64,000 nt of DNA from Gorsachius magnificus (Eukaryota > Chordata > Aves > Pelecaniformes > Ardeidae), in contig CM067109.1 in NCBI GenBank assembly GCA_034008185.1, forward strand, positions 59,326,801 to 59,390,800, in the 5' to 3' direction. Of the stretch, positions 40,793 through 53,057 are shown in pieces. The notes under the pieces are model-generated. The model did no database searches, was not told the DNA's origin, and saw only the letters and a list, made by a program, of their open reading frames with translations. A program made the translations under genes and the position numbers. Within the stretch, counting starts at the first letter, position 1. The number at the start of each line of letters is the position of its first letter.

Positions 40793-40862
40793 GAGAGAGA
40801 GAGAGGGAGAAACTTGAGTCTAGCTAGCTAGATGCATGAACCAATGCATTAAAAAAAAAAAA
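40793..40862 (+). repeat. Compound simple repeat: (GA)n, CTAG units, poly(A)
   Basis: A GA run at 40793-40806 is followed by TAGCTAGCTAGA near 40821-40832 and twelve A at 40851-40862. These are likely polymorphic tracts with no further function visible. Confidence 0.75.
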
Positions 40863-41759
40863 GCATCTTGGGACTTTCTGTAAAACTGCCCTATTTTTAT
40901 TTCTTTTTTGGGACTTAAAGAAGGTCAAATAAAAATATGAGGCAAAGGCCACAAAAAATGGTAAAATGGAAAGAATTGTCTCTCTGAGGAATTATTCATC
41001 CTCCGTGAATACTGGATCCCCAGGGTTGGTGGTGTGCAGCTGAGGCCAGGAACCAGCTGTTCTTTTCACATAGTCTCTCTAATTAATAAAAGAATTGCCA
41101 TACTTTTTGTTCCTACACAGGGCTTCAGGCAGGTAAAAATGCATTAAGTTTTGATCCACTTGCTGGCCTTTTCTTATTATGTAGGCTATTTATATAGTAG
41201 TGGTAGTGTAAGTAGTAGCAGCACCAGCAGCAGCAGTGGTAACAGAATACAGCCACATACAGAGAGATATTTCCATGCATGTGTCTTTCCTTCCTGCATT
41301 TCTTAGCAGTAGCCACAGGCTGTGGAAACGACTTCTTTTGTCCCCTCTCTGTCCTTTACTGACTCCCCAAGATTTTCTGCATCAGATATTTCCACCGACA
41401 ATTCCGAGGGAGAAATCTGTCTGTACGTTGACACATACCTCTCAATATGTGAGCACTGATTCAAGGATATACAAGATGCACCAGGTCTGTAATACGCCAT
41501 TCATATGGATGATTTTTGCATCCAAGGTAAAACGGACACATTCTGGCTGCCTTTATTCACAATTTCTTCCTCTTTCATCTTCTTTTTTCATTTCTTTCTT
41601 TACATATACATATTTTTTGCTCTTTGGGATGGTGTGGTGGACTTTTTGCAGTTTTTGTGAATGCCGCTTTCCATATTTGCCTCTTAGTGGAGGTGGTGGA
41701 ACGTGTGCAATGACTACGAGGCATTTTTAGCTACATTTCTCTCTTTGCCTCAAAGGAGT

Positions 41760-43084
41760 CTCTCATGGGAAACATTCTGCACATTTTCAAAAAGGGTAGA
41801 AAGGAAGACCCTGGGAATTGCCGACCTTTCAGCCTTATCTCTGTGCCTGAGAAGATCATGGAACAGATCCTCCTAGAAGCTGTGCTAAGGCACATGGAGG
41901 CCAGGGAGGTGATTTGAGATAGCCAGCATGGCTTCACCAAGGGCAAGTCCTACCTGGTGAACCTAGTGACTTTCTATGATAGTGTGACAGCAACAGTGGA
42001 CAAAGGAAAACCAACAGACATCATCTATCTGGACTTCTGCAAAGCCTTTGACACGGTCCCCCACAACATCCCTGTCTCTAAATTGGATTTGATGGGTGGA
42101 CTGTTTGGTGCATAAGGAACTGGCTGGATGGTCGCATCCAGAGGGTAGAGGTCAATGGCTCGATGTCTGGATGGAGACCGGTGACGAGTGGTGTCCCTCA
42201 GGGGTCCGTACTGGGACCGGTGCTGTTTAATATATTCATCAATGACTTAGACAGTGAGATCGAATGCACCCTCAGCAAGTTTGCGGATGACACCAAGCTG
42301 AGTGGTGCAGTTAACAGGCCAGAAGGATGGGGTGTCATCCAGAGAGACCTGGACAGGCTGGAGAGGTGGGCCTGTGTGAACCTCACGAGGTTCAACAGGG
42401 CCAAGCACAAGGTCCTGCACCTGGGTCAGGGTAACCCCCAGTATCAATACAGGCTGGGGGAAGAAAGGATCGAGAGCAGCCCAGCCGAGAGGGACTTGGG
42501 GATACTGATGGACGAAAAGCTGGACATGAGCCGGCAATGTGCGCTGGCAGCCCAGAAGGCCAGCCGTACTCTGGGCTGCATCAAGAGAAGTGTGGCCAGC
42601 AGGTCGAGGGAGGTGATTCTGCCCCCTCTACTCTGCTCTGGTGAGACCTCACCTGGAGTACTGTGTCCAGCTCTGCAGCCCTCAGCATAAGAAGGACATG
42701 GAACTGTTGGAGCGGGTCCAGAGGAGGGCTACTAAAATGATCCAAGGGCTGGAGCCCCTCTCCTATGAGGACAGGCTGAGAGAGTTGGGCTTGTTCAGCC
42801 TGGAGAAGAGAAGGCTGTGGGGAGACCTGATTGCAGCCTTTCAGTACCTAAAGGGGACCTATAGGAAAGATGGGGAAAATCTTTTTAGTAGGGCCAGCTG
42901 TGAAAGGACAAGGGGTGATGGTTTTAAATTGAAGCAGGGAAGGTTTAGACTAGATACAAGGAAGAAATTCTTTACAGTGAGGGTGGTGAAACATTGGAAT
43001 GGGTTGCCCAGAGAGGTAGTGGAGGCCCCATCCCTGGGAACATTCAAGACCAGGTTGGACGGGGCTCTGAGCAACCTGATCTAG
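41760..43084 (+). pseudogene. Broken CR1 reverse transcriptase reading frame
   Basis: The RT frame is interrupted by a TGA at 41915-41917 within [11 protein letters not shown], probably a CGA-to-TGA CpG transition. There is further frame loss around 42080-42125, between FDTVPHN and the next open segment starting at about 42160. A one-base gain in the C-run at 42622-42626 shifts [16 protein letters not shown] out of frame. Two open pieces remain: 42163-42690 (RT palm, [20 protein letters not shown] and FADD) and 42641-43084 (C-terminal domain ending LDGALSNLI). It cannot make a full RT. Confidence 0.88.
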
Positions 43085-43164
43085 TCCCTGCTCACTGCAG
43101 AGGGGTTGGACTAGATGACCTCTAGGGGTCCCTTCCAACCCAAAACATTCTATGATTCTATGAT
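41760..43164 (+). mobile_element. CR1 LINE 3' half, plus strand, with disrupted RT ORF
   Basis: Homology starts near [12 protein letters not shown] (about 41790) and runs through the RT to a 3' UTR with GACCTCTAGGGGTCCCTTCC and an ATTCTATGATTCTATGATG end. It belongs to the subfamily of the 8095-8340 copy. Compared with intact CR1 frames it is 5'-truncated before the RT. The catalytic FADDTKL is still readable at about 42281-42301. Confidence 0.94.
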
Positions 43165-46100
43165 GTTGCTGTCAAATGGGAAAGAAACAGGACTAGAGGC
43201 AGACATCCTAATGGAGCCACAGGTCATGCCCCATGTAGAAAGAAAAGGTGATACTAGAGGCAGATTATTTCTGTGCCCCTGCAGGTTCCAGAACTTGCAA
43301 CTGGGAGAGAAACTTTGCTGTCTGCAGACCTAGAAAGGGGGAGTTTCCTACTCCTAAAAAGGATGTGCTGTCGTCAGCCTGTGGAGCATAGACATGCAGG
43401 ACTTCCCTGAATTGACTCATGTTTAAGCCAGCACACAGCTTACAGAAAAACAACCAGTATTGACTTTAAAAAAGTGCCAGTGATGGAAAAGTGATGGAAT
43501 TGTCTTGAATACAAATTTAACACATTATGAATTATTCTATTTTGGAAAGAATAGCAGTGTAATCACAGCAAAAGTATAAGATTTATAAGCTTCTTATTTT
43601 TCACTGCAAAACCCCATATATATAGTCTTGTAAATTATTCTTGTCTCATTGTAGCCATCAGATACTCCTGTGAATACAAGAAGCCTTTTTATATTGATTT
43701 CCTGTTCTCCTTCATTGCTTAAACAGGCATAAAATAATGTATGTCTGTGATTGTTCTTGTTGGCCTCTTAAGTGTATTTTTGTTTGTTAACTCAAAGAAT
43801 CAATAAATCTTAAGAACCAAATTCATCTCTGAAGTAAATTAACCTACCCTCTGAAGTTGCACAAGCAATAAATTGATGTTAAATATTTAATATGGTACAC
43901 TCTTGAGATATTTCACTTGATACAGACACAGATAAAAAAAGTAGTAATTCAGTAAAGCATGACTCCAGAAGTTGGGGTAGTGTTTAATGCAAAAAAATCT
44001 TGTATTTGAGATGAATCAGACTTTATATTATCTGCCTGCTCCTGTTAAACTTTAAAAATACTGTGTGCATCAATAATCAGAAATTATTTAAAGATGAAAT
44101 GCAGAAGAAAAAAATTTCTTATGTAGTTAGAAATTGCTGTGTATAATGAACTAAATAGCAGGTTATTCCAGAAAAAGAAAAATTTGCAACTACACCGCCT
44201 TCTCCTTCTAAAACTCCTTCTTTCACCTTCTGTTTATTGTCATGAAGGAAAAAAAAAGTGAGAAATACTTTTTAAAAGAAACATTATTTTAATAGTCTTA
44301 GAAAATGTAGCTTTCAAGTGCTTATTCTAGAGAAGCCAAAAAATAATTTCAGTAGATCACATTAGCTTTACAGGTTATGATGTTCTTCAGAGCATGTTGT
44401 CATGATTTTTAGTACATATACACGAGTCATTTTAATAAGGAGCCTACCTTTCCACCTCTCCTGATTAACTCCCTGCTTACTTCTTTTATTCCACTTTAAA
44501 ACTGGATCATATCAAGAGCATAAAGAAAAGAGATTATTTCTCTTTTTTCCAGGAAAAGAGAGAACAATTGGGCAGTTTTAACTTAGAACACTGCACGAAA
44601 CTGTACCTCAGAAAGCTGAATGTAGCATCGGATGTCTCCTTTACCAAAGTTAAAAGCTGATAAACTTTGCTGCCTGTGCATTTGCGTAGACCAGCTAAGA
44701 GTCCCAAATGCCCCACATTACATTCCCTTCACAGAACAGCTAGATGGTCTCTTTTTTTCTGATAGCTGCACAAAATGCCAGGATCCCTTTGTCAGCCTTG
44801 TGTGTTCCCCTTCTCCCTGCTTGTGTTGATCAAAGTCAATGCGTAGGTCCTCGACTGTCCTTCCTTCGTGTGCAGTCTTCTGCAGCTTCTACTGTCCTCT
44901 CCATGCTCACAGGTTGGAGGCTGACAAAACCCCCGATGTAGAGAATGTGACTGTAGTCTGCTTGTTTCTGTGTATGCCAAAGACCATTTAATTACTACTG
45001 TAATGAAACCAGGAAGACTGTCTCCTCCTTCCTCTTCCTCTTATTCCTCTCAAAAGTAAAAGAGTCTATCTTTTCTAATCTCTGGCTGGGAACTAGTGTT
45101 TCAGGGCTTTCCTGGCATCAGGAGCATATGTAATGTTCCACTAAATGAGATTCAAGAGCTGCCAACTCACACTTGGTCTTTAAAATCATGTAATTCTGAT
45201 TATCATCTTGTGTTTCTCTGTATCCCTTTAGATATTGACAAGATCTTGTCAAAAAAACCTCCTTGTAACTCAAAAACTACAGGAAACCAATGCAAGGTAC
45301 CTCACGAAGACTTACAGAGGGCACAGTTTGCTATTTCTGAGAGACTGCATGTCCCAGGATTAGAAACTTCTGTTTCTACTCTGTTTTTATAGACTTAACA
45401 GGCATTGCAAAAGGCAGAACAGAATTTTATAGTCATTGTTCTTTTAATTTGATTTTAAGCTCTGGAATTCCAAAAGATTTTGACTATTAATACGATTCTT
45501 GATTTCTCAGTTTAACTTTTGTTAACTTTGTAACTCAGTTCAATTTTGTTATTGATCCCTAACTGGACACACCAAGCCTCCAACCACAAAAATTAGTGCA
45601 GCAGACAAAAAACATTAAGACAATGATAATGACCATAAGCTAGTTTTTAAAGAGAATTTCACAAAATAGCTTAGAGAATCCAGGCCCATGTCTGATACTG
45701 AAAGTATGCAAACATCAAACCAGAAAACCTTTCTAATGTTATGCCTGCTTGTTAATTGCACAAAGGCAGGCGTCCAAATTATCTGTCCAAGGATGTCTAA
45801 GTGATTCTTTTGTTTTCTTATGCTCATAACCATTGAATTTCAAGTATGAGGAAAGTTCAATATCTGAAATTTTTCTTACTATAGCCTTCTTCCTTCCTAC
45901 TTGTACTTCAAGGGACTTTCAACCTTGCAGATGATTTCTATTAAATACTAAAGGTGGTATTATTAACATTTTCCAATTAAACAGTCCAAAGAAAAACATA
46001 ATCCTTTGAATGCCTTTTAAAAATCTCTATAAATTTACTGTATGTAACTAGGCAAGAGGTGGTTTATTCGTTTTGATGGTATCCTCCAGGCAATAGGTGA

Positions 46101-49100
46101 AAACAATATACTTAGAAATAGCACGCTGGCTTACTGCAATTGTCTAGTCATGGTACCAGTGCAGGAAATTTCTGAATTACTCATCTGCTTGGAGAAGGGG
46201 GAAATTCTGTAGGCTAGCCTATTTTATAATATTCCCTTTAAAACTCAAAAAAACAACAGTTCAAAGATTAACAGATCTAATAAACTTGCAAGCACACAGC
46301 ATTTGTACATTGTCATGATAAAGTTTGGTTTTATTCTAAAAAGAGAGAACAGGAAAAATAGATTGAAAATTAGTTATAAAATTCCATAATTGCCCATTGA
46401 TATAAAATTCAATCACTCTGTATCACATAATTTTTGTTATCATGTCAGATATTTTATTTTTTATTTGGGTAACACTGTAGATTGAAATAGTGCTTCCAAA
46501 TTCAATAAAAAACAGCCCTCTGCTAAGAAGCTGACAATTTAATTTGAATAGGTGGTAAAGAAGCAGCACATGGTTAAAGAAAAGTTATAGGATGGAATCC
46601 AGTAGTGGAAAATTCCTTACCAGAAATGTTTTTGAAGGAAAGAGGAATTTAAAGCGACAGGAAAGAGTGCAAGTGGAACCAGGTAATAGATGGTATGTTA
46701 GACACTCTTTAATGTGGAGCAGCATATCTATACCATGTTATATAGTATTTGAAGAGTAATTGCACTCCAAGTTTTCCTGATAAAAGCCAAATCTGACTGC
46801 TTTGAGAGAAAAGTGCACAGTCTGATTAATCTGGAGAAAATCAGACATGAATCTGGGGGAAGGTGTAGTTTGTGGTTAAAACACGGGAATCTGAGATCAG
46901 CTGTTGAACCAAATAAAACTGGAATTTAAGTGGTAAAAAACAGTATTGGAAGAGAAGAACAAGGCTAGGAGCAGGGAGAGAAGAGCATAGATAGAAAAAG
47001 AGTTGAGAGGAGGAAGAAGAGTAAGGAATAGAGGTGAAAAGAAAACAAAGATTTTAGGACTTGAGGCTAAGTTATATATTGTAACCATAAGAACTGAGCC
47101 CTTCATCTGCTGTTGAACTACTCCCACTTCGATGCTTCTCTGCTGCCTTTGCATTTTTTTATCCATATGTTACATATGCTGTGATCCAAAGTTAAAAGTG
47201 GGCACGCAGTTATGCCTGCTTTACCGCTGGAATTTCTTTTATGCAGAAAGATTGTTTAGACTAGCTTTTTGCCCACTCTTGGAGCAGAGCAAGATAATTT
47301 GAGTATCAATTTGATCTGTCACATCTCTTGAGGGAATCATCAGAGCACGCAGCAAAGCAAGAGAGATCTCTTGTCTTGTGTTTGTCTACATGCATGTAGC
47401 AAAGCAGCTGATGAATTAGCCCCCTCCAGCCACCACCACAAAAGCAGAAGTTCAGGTAAGGTAAGTGAGGGCAAGAACTGACTGTGCCAACATCATTAAA
47501 GGAAAAAGCAGTGATCTTCGGGTGGAGAGCCAAAGAGCTTGCAAGGGTATGAGGATTAAAAACCCATATGCTTGCTCAGCCTGAGTGGTTTGACTGGCAT
47601 GGAAGCAAAACAACAAGCTCATCCCCTAGGAAGAGAGGACAAGACAGTCAGCAAAGCAGCCAAAGGGTCATCTGGCATTTCAGAGAAGGGGCAGTGTAAT
47701 GGCCCAGTAAATTTCACTGGAGGTCAGAGCCAGGAATCCTGGCTTCCCGTTGCAGCACACTCTTGGGGTTTTTCTATGGCTGGAGGCAGGTGCTTCCACC
47801 TTTTTGTCTCCTTGTCTTTACATCAGCAAAATGTGAACAACAATATTTATAGCTTTTGCAGGTGTTTTCTGATGCCTAATTCAGTAACACTTTTGAAAAA
47901 TGCAAAGGCATCTGGAAACATTACACACTTTTAACCCCCTTGTTTGTACATTAGAAAGCCTCATGTGTACAACCATTACATTCAGTGTACAGATGGCAAG
48001 TTTAGACTGTAATTAATTTCATAAAGCCAGCAGCGTGAGCATTTCCACGCAATGCAGAGAACAATAGCATTAAGCCTGCCCTATAGATTCCTTGGAACTG
48101 GTCCCTGATGTCAGGGACAGAGAGGCAGATACTTGCAGACATAAGAGAAAGACCATGAAAGAGACTTTATATTATACTGTGTACATATAGATGGTGCCTA
48201 ATAATATAATCTTGCTTTAATAACAGCAAAAGACCACTCTTAAATCCTCTGGTTTGTGTATGACAGAACAGGGCGATAAACTGGAGAAAAAGCAGGAGGA
48301 AAATTACTGTTTAATAGTAATCTGATGTCAGTTTGCACCCGGTATGGTTAACAGTTCTGCAGTGTGCTTACATTTGGGACTCCTTAGAAATTGTGAAGTG
48401 CCAAAACATGAGGCTGAACTGTGGACACGAGGCAGTGGGACAGGGAGTGAGGTGGAGCATGCTTGTGTGGCCACTGTTGCTATGATACAAGTTTCTTTTT
48501 TGATTTCTTTTTCCTTCCTCCCACCCTTTGCTTTTCCCCTTCCCTGCATCCCCTCTTTTTTCATTTTTTTGCCTCATGTCTGAGCCTGAAAGAGCTGGAG
48601 GAAAGCAGTGCCAATGAGAGGCTCATTGAACTCACTTCGCAGGGGAGGGTTCTGCGTGTGGGTTAGAGTCGCTAATGGGGCATACACATACCTGAGGGTC
48701 ATGTCTCATTGCCATGGCAAGCCAGATTTCTTCACATGAGCTGGGTGCATTCATATGAAGAGGCTTTAAGTTTTAATGTACCCTAAACTTTCTTTCTCCA
48801 CCGCACTGGACTTGGTTGCTCTGAAAGCTGTACCCCAGGCTGTTCAATGTAACTATCTACAATTCATCAGACACCTTAAGCTGCAAGTTTTTCAGGGTGT
48901 TGTTTTGGTTACAGGTTCTTAACTGCTGCTCATCTCCTGCTGATATTGCACAAAACCTGCCAAAAGCCTTCTTTTGTAGATAGAAATGAATCTGGATTAG
49001 TTTCCAGACATTCTGTCAAGAAATTATACAGCACATAAGCTCCAAAAAGCAAGTTTTGTTTCCATGACCATTTCTGTACAGGCATTTGTCTACTTTTATC

Positions 49101-49428
49101 CACATATGGTTTGTTTTTCTGAAAAAATTCAAATAATTCAAATGTACATTTCAAATAAGCATGCTTAACAGCCAAGAATAGTTGCTTTGTTTTACACATG
49201 GCTTCTAGTGGTTCAGTATGGCTGGACATGTCCCTTTTCTGTTGCTCAGCATGAAATGCTAATTCATTTAATTTGGGGTTTCTTTTTAAATTATTTTCTG
49301 TCTAAATGAAGGTGTTGATCTTGTATAGTTGCTATCCAAACCAATATGCTCATGTGCTGATTTAAATGGTAATGTTAATGTAAGTAAGATAATACCTCAA
49401 CCCTACACTGCTCAGTAATCTACAACAT

Positions 49429-49456
49429 CTAACATCTATATCTCTTCTCTTCCCAG
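49429..49456 (+). promoter_or_regulatory. PCSK5: Splice branch point and acceptor before the 144-nt PCSK5 exon
   Basis: The pentamer CTAAC at 49429-49433 fits a branch site whose A lies about 24 nt before the intron end. It is followed by a pyrimidine-rich tract (TCTCTTCTCTTCCCAG) ending in the acceptor AG at 49455-49456. This is a strong consensus acceptor by eye; branch use is inferred. Confidence 0.6.
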
Positions 49457-49600
49457 CACTGCAGTGATAACACCCACCATTGCCAATCAGATATGAATAT
49501 AGTAGGTGCTTGGAAGAGAGGTTACACTGGAAAAAACGTTGTGGTCACCATCCTGGATGACGGCATTGAAAGAAACCATCCAGACTTGATGCAGAATTAT
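49457..49600 (+). CDS. PCSK5: PCSK5 internal exon: start of subtilisin-like catalytic domain, catalytic Asp
   Basis: This 144-nt exon (48 codons, phase 0-0) begins HCSDNTHHCQSDMN and ends HPDLMQNY. It carries the conserved proprotein convertase block AWKRGYTGKNVVVTILDDGIE. The catalytic Asp of the Asp-His-Ser triad is the first D of LDDG, by comparison with Asp153 of furin, and is codon 34 (GAT at 49556-49558). Two cysteines (codons 2 and 9) match the PC5/PACE4 family spacing. The sequence continues from WYM of the previous exon exactly as in mammalian PCSK5. The intron donor is TAT|GTGAGT. There are no stops or frame breaks. By human analogy this is exon 4. The catalytic His and Ser are in exons beyond the window. 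Confidence 0.96.
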
Positions 49601-51891
49601 GTGAGTGTCCAGAGGAGTCCAGATTTGCTGCTTTATTATTACTCTGCATAAATTTGCTGCTACTGGAAAGAGGGAGGGAGGAGGGAAGGAGGATGAATCA
49701 TACAAGGGTTTCCTCAAATGTTAACACCAATGGGAGGAAGGAAGACAGCTTTTGGTAATCTGTGTTGATTTACTTAAGACTATGTTAAGTCTGAATGTAT
49801 TTAATATCTGGATGCCTCTTGTAGCTGAGTCCTGATTTTCTGAAGGACTGGAACTAATCATCAGATGTTTTTTCTCTTTTCTGTAATTATTTTACTTAAT
49901 ATCCTCACACTCTCAGAACTTAGAAATGGAATAACATCACTTTTCAGTTAATGCATGCAGCTGAAGTCCATTTTTGGCCAATACATTTAGCTAGCAAGAC
50001 AGTAGCTTTTCTCAGAGACTGAAATTTTATGCATATCCTCCCATGTATTTATTTTTATAGCTATTTATCTTACTGCTAGAAATAATATTAAAGGAAAAGG
50101 ACATGATTTGTTATGATTTACTCAGTTAAAAACAGGTGTAGAATATTTTGGGGTCTATCTAGTAAATTTCTCTCAACTCCAGTGAGTCCCCTCACAATTT
50201 TTAATAGAGGCTTTGTTTTCTGTGTCCTGTGTTTCATGTCACCTCAGGAAGTTTGTGTTTGCTTGTGGTTCATCATATTTAAATGATTGGTTTAATACAC
50301 CTTGGAAGGATTGGATAACATGAGGAGAAGCTGCTTCTCTAGTGGGTGACTTCTGTGTTAGTGTCAGAGTTTGAAGCTGTTCAGGGGATCATGGCCACAC
50401 TTTGCATGGTTTTGGAGTGGTTTTGGAGTGATTAGTCCCGTGCTTTTGGAGTAGGCGTTACCTGAAAGCACATGACCTTGAGGACCTTATCATTTCTCTG
50501 AAATAAAGTGTGCAAGGTGTACATTCACATGAGGTAAGAAAACAAATACATTTGGGTTGAGCCAGATTGGTGAAGATGACCAGCGCAAGGTATGCATGTA
50601 ACTTCAGTCCTGTTACAGACATAGATCTTGTAAAAAAGCCCTGACCACAGGCTTTTTGCTAGCGAGTGTGTCATCTTAACAGAGCATTGAAGAGATGAAG
50701 GTGACAAAAATATCTTTAACAACCCATCAAAAGCTACAGTTGTGTCCACAGTTTAAAGCCATTTATTTTACATTAGCCATACTTACATCCATATCCTTCC
50801 CCATGCTGCACATAGAATGAAGCTTTGAAATACATGAGCACTGCACAAACACAAGTGACAGGCAATTGCCTTATTTGTCAATGTATGCTTGATCCTAATG
50901 CATCTCACATCTTTCATTTTAATCTCTTAAGTTATTTAAGCAACCCAAATATAATTTTACCTCCTCAATGAATGACCCAGATTGTATCAGTCACCTCATC
51001 CCAGCACTGTCCTTCCACTGAATTTAAAGCAGCTATTTATTCCCTTACGACCTCCTCTCTCTCTTTCCTCATGCCAACAAGGAATTCCTCCAAAGCAGTA
51101 CACATTGCTTGTTTGATGACAAATGCCTTCTATATGTCAGATTATTGGTGGTGTGGCTGCAAACAGGAATATTTGAGGTGGAGGTGGTAACTGGTTTTGA
51201 ACAAAGAAGAGATTAAAAAGAGCTGCTTGCCATGTCAACACACCACATGCTACTGCATTAATTAATGGGAGCCATACAAACCAGCAGCTATTTACTCTAT
51301 AAACTATTTTCAGCTGTAAGAATCCTGGTAAATGTAAAATGTGGAACAAAAATATGGACATGTCTTGCAAATATTTGAAATAGTTACACTACCAGGGAAA
51401 TGTGAATGAAGTTTATCTTGCATTTCAAGCTCTACTATAACAATATTCTTAAGAAAATTATATTATTCTCATTCCTTGAAACTATGACTGAAATTTCAGT
51501 CATCATTGTGCAGATAATTTCTTGAATCTTGAAACATTTAGCAAAATCCCAATTTTCAGAATGAACTCTCTTAACTTCCAAAAGTTTCTTGGAAGAAATG
51601 TAGTCTTCTGGTTTAATGAAACACCACTTTCTATTTCCTCTCTGACACGGGAACTATGCTTTTTCAGAGCATTTGTTATCACTCTCTCTTTTCCAAAAAT
51701 AAAATAAAATATGTAAATCCCGTAATTATTAAATATATAATCCTTTTCTAAAACATGCAATCATCATAAAACTGCAGGAATGTTAGTTAACCTAATTACT
51801 TTCTTGTAGGAACCTGCTAAAGAATGTATAGACCACATGAGTCAATGGCTAATTAATGAGAAACTGGTTTTCTTTCTCCTGTTGGCTACAG
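49601..51891 (+). other. PCSK5: PCSK5 intron between the 144-nt and 77-nt exons (2.3 kb)
   Basis: The intron is 2,291 nt, with donor GTGAGT and an acceptor ending TTGGCTACAG. A purine-rich GGGAGGGAGGAGGGAAGGAGG-like patch lies shortly after the donor (about 49665-49691). A short direct repeat of TTTTGGAGT sits near 50410-50430. I recognise no mobile element or gene inside it. Confidence 0.88.
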
Positions 51892-51968
51892 GATTCGCAG
51901 GCCAGTTTTGATGTCAATGGAAATGATTTTGACCCTATGCCTCGATATGATGCCAGCAACGAGAACAA
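51892..51968 (+). CDS. PCSK5: PCSK5 internal exon: calcium-binding acidic loop of the catalytic domain
   Basis: This 77-nt exon (25 codons plus two bases) reads DSQASFDVNGNDFDPMP then RYDASNEN, and the split codon AA| continues as Lys before the conserved HGTRCAGE block of the next exon. The three Asp residues at codons 7, 12 and 14 keep the +5/+2 spacing of furin Asp174, Asp179 and Asp181, which bind a structural calcium ion; that equivalence is from family knowledge. The donor is placed at 51969 because AACAA|GTAAGG gives a consensus site and a phase-2 end, whereas the alternative after AAG lacks GT. By human analogy this is exon 5. The next exon, with the catalytic His, is not in the window. 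Confidence 0.94.
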
Positions 51969-53043
51969 GTAAGGCACTATGACATTCATGACATTTTTAA
52001 TCTAGTTCGTCAAGTAGAAAGTGCCAGTTCTTCTATGAAAGTCTAGGAAACCTGAATCCTCATAAAGCAGCGTGATTTGCATTTAAATCTTTGTGAAACA
52101 TGTATTTATGTCTCTTCCATGCACGTTGCATGACACTTCCCCTTTGAAAGCATTTGGAGCCATCTGAAAACACATAAAAATTAGTTTGAGCATTCTGGGC
52201 ATGTGAAATGAGCCATTTTCAATCCCCTTGGGATGCAGAATATAAGGGTGACTATTACTTTTCTCAGATATTATCTCATTGAGTTATTGGTGGGTAATTA
52301 GGTGTGATAACTGGCTTGGCTTCTGACACTCTTGAACTTTATAGACTTTGTGTATTGAAGAAATAGGCAAGTTAATGGAGATTATTTTTTTCTCTAATAA
52401 TGTGTTTTAAAGTGATGGAGATTTTACATGTGGAGGTTTGATGATAGAAACCTTATAAAACCAGAAGTGGCAATTCTGCCAGATTATAATATCTGTGTCA
52501 CATGACTGGTTGGATATATCTCCATGAATGATGTATTTCTCCTTCAGAGCTTAGCTTCCTGATAGTTGTCATTCCAACTCTGCTCTTTAGATGTGCTGTG
52601 GTGGAGTCTGGGGGAGACACTGTGAGGGATGCCTCACTTCAGGGGGCAGGACACTTTTCTGCCCCTGTGGGTATTTGACGGCAGTTATTTGCTGGTAACA
52701 TTTTTTCAACTAGGTACTTGGCAGAAAGAAATACCTTTCTGTGGAACTGCATGAATTAGAGGAAGGATAATCCTACAAGCTGTCAACATGCTGACGGTGC
52801 ATTTTGCTTTCTTGAGGCTTGGGTTTTTTTTTTTTATTGTGGAAAGCATTTCGTAGATGCTAAGAAGAGAGACTCCAGGAGGTGAAACTTTACACAAATG
52901 AAATGCTTTTGGGTTTGTGTTGTCTCTTCCCTACAATCCCACAAACTTTATCCGGAAGAATGCAGCAGGTGTGAGCTGGGGATCAGCAGGAAAACTTAAC
53001 ATTGGTTTGACTGGAGGAACCAATTGGAGCAACCTTGGATCAC

Positions 53044-53057
53044 ACTTGGATGGGAGA
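53044..53057 (+). repeat. 5S-rRNA-like 14-nt match; possible relic of a 5S-derived SINE
   Basis: ACTTGGATGGGAGA matches the region of vertebrate 5S rRNA that contains the box C internal promoter. Flanking bases do not follow 5S rRNA clearly. Ancient amniote SINEs with 5S-derived heads (AmnSINE1 type) would explain it, but about 0.05 such exact 14-mer matches are expected by chance in this window, and no Deu-domain tail was confirmed. Confidence 0.25.

Larger units (their letters stand above)
22426..49456 (+). other. PCSK5: PCSK5 intron between the 114-nt and 144-nt exons (27 kb)
   Basis: This intron runs from GTGAGT at 22426 to the AG at 49455-49456, 27,031 nt. It contains two large plus-strand CR1 LINE fragments (about 33190-34929 and 41760-43164). 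Simple sequence includes a 13-A run at 26181-26193, a GA run at 40793-40806 followed by a short CTAG repeat and a 12-A run at 40851-40862, and a purine-rich stretch at about 46940-47080. There are small direct duplications at 28077-28110 and 38458-38483. The remaining stretches (22426-33189, 34930-41759, 43165-49428) show no recognisable coding, RNA gene or mobile element, only short ORFs on both strands without homology that I recognise. Confidence 0.85.

Noticed and set aside
41197..41245. AGTAGTAG...CAGCAGCAG triplet-rich patch
   Set aside because: A degenerate mixture of triplets with no long uniform run, so not a meaningful expansion candidate.
41236..41730. 164-codon open frame on the + strand
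   Set aside because: Low-complexity, Ser/Phe-rich translation ending just before the CR1, and unlike any protein I know.
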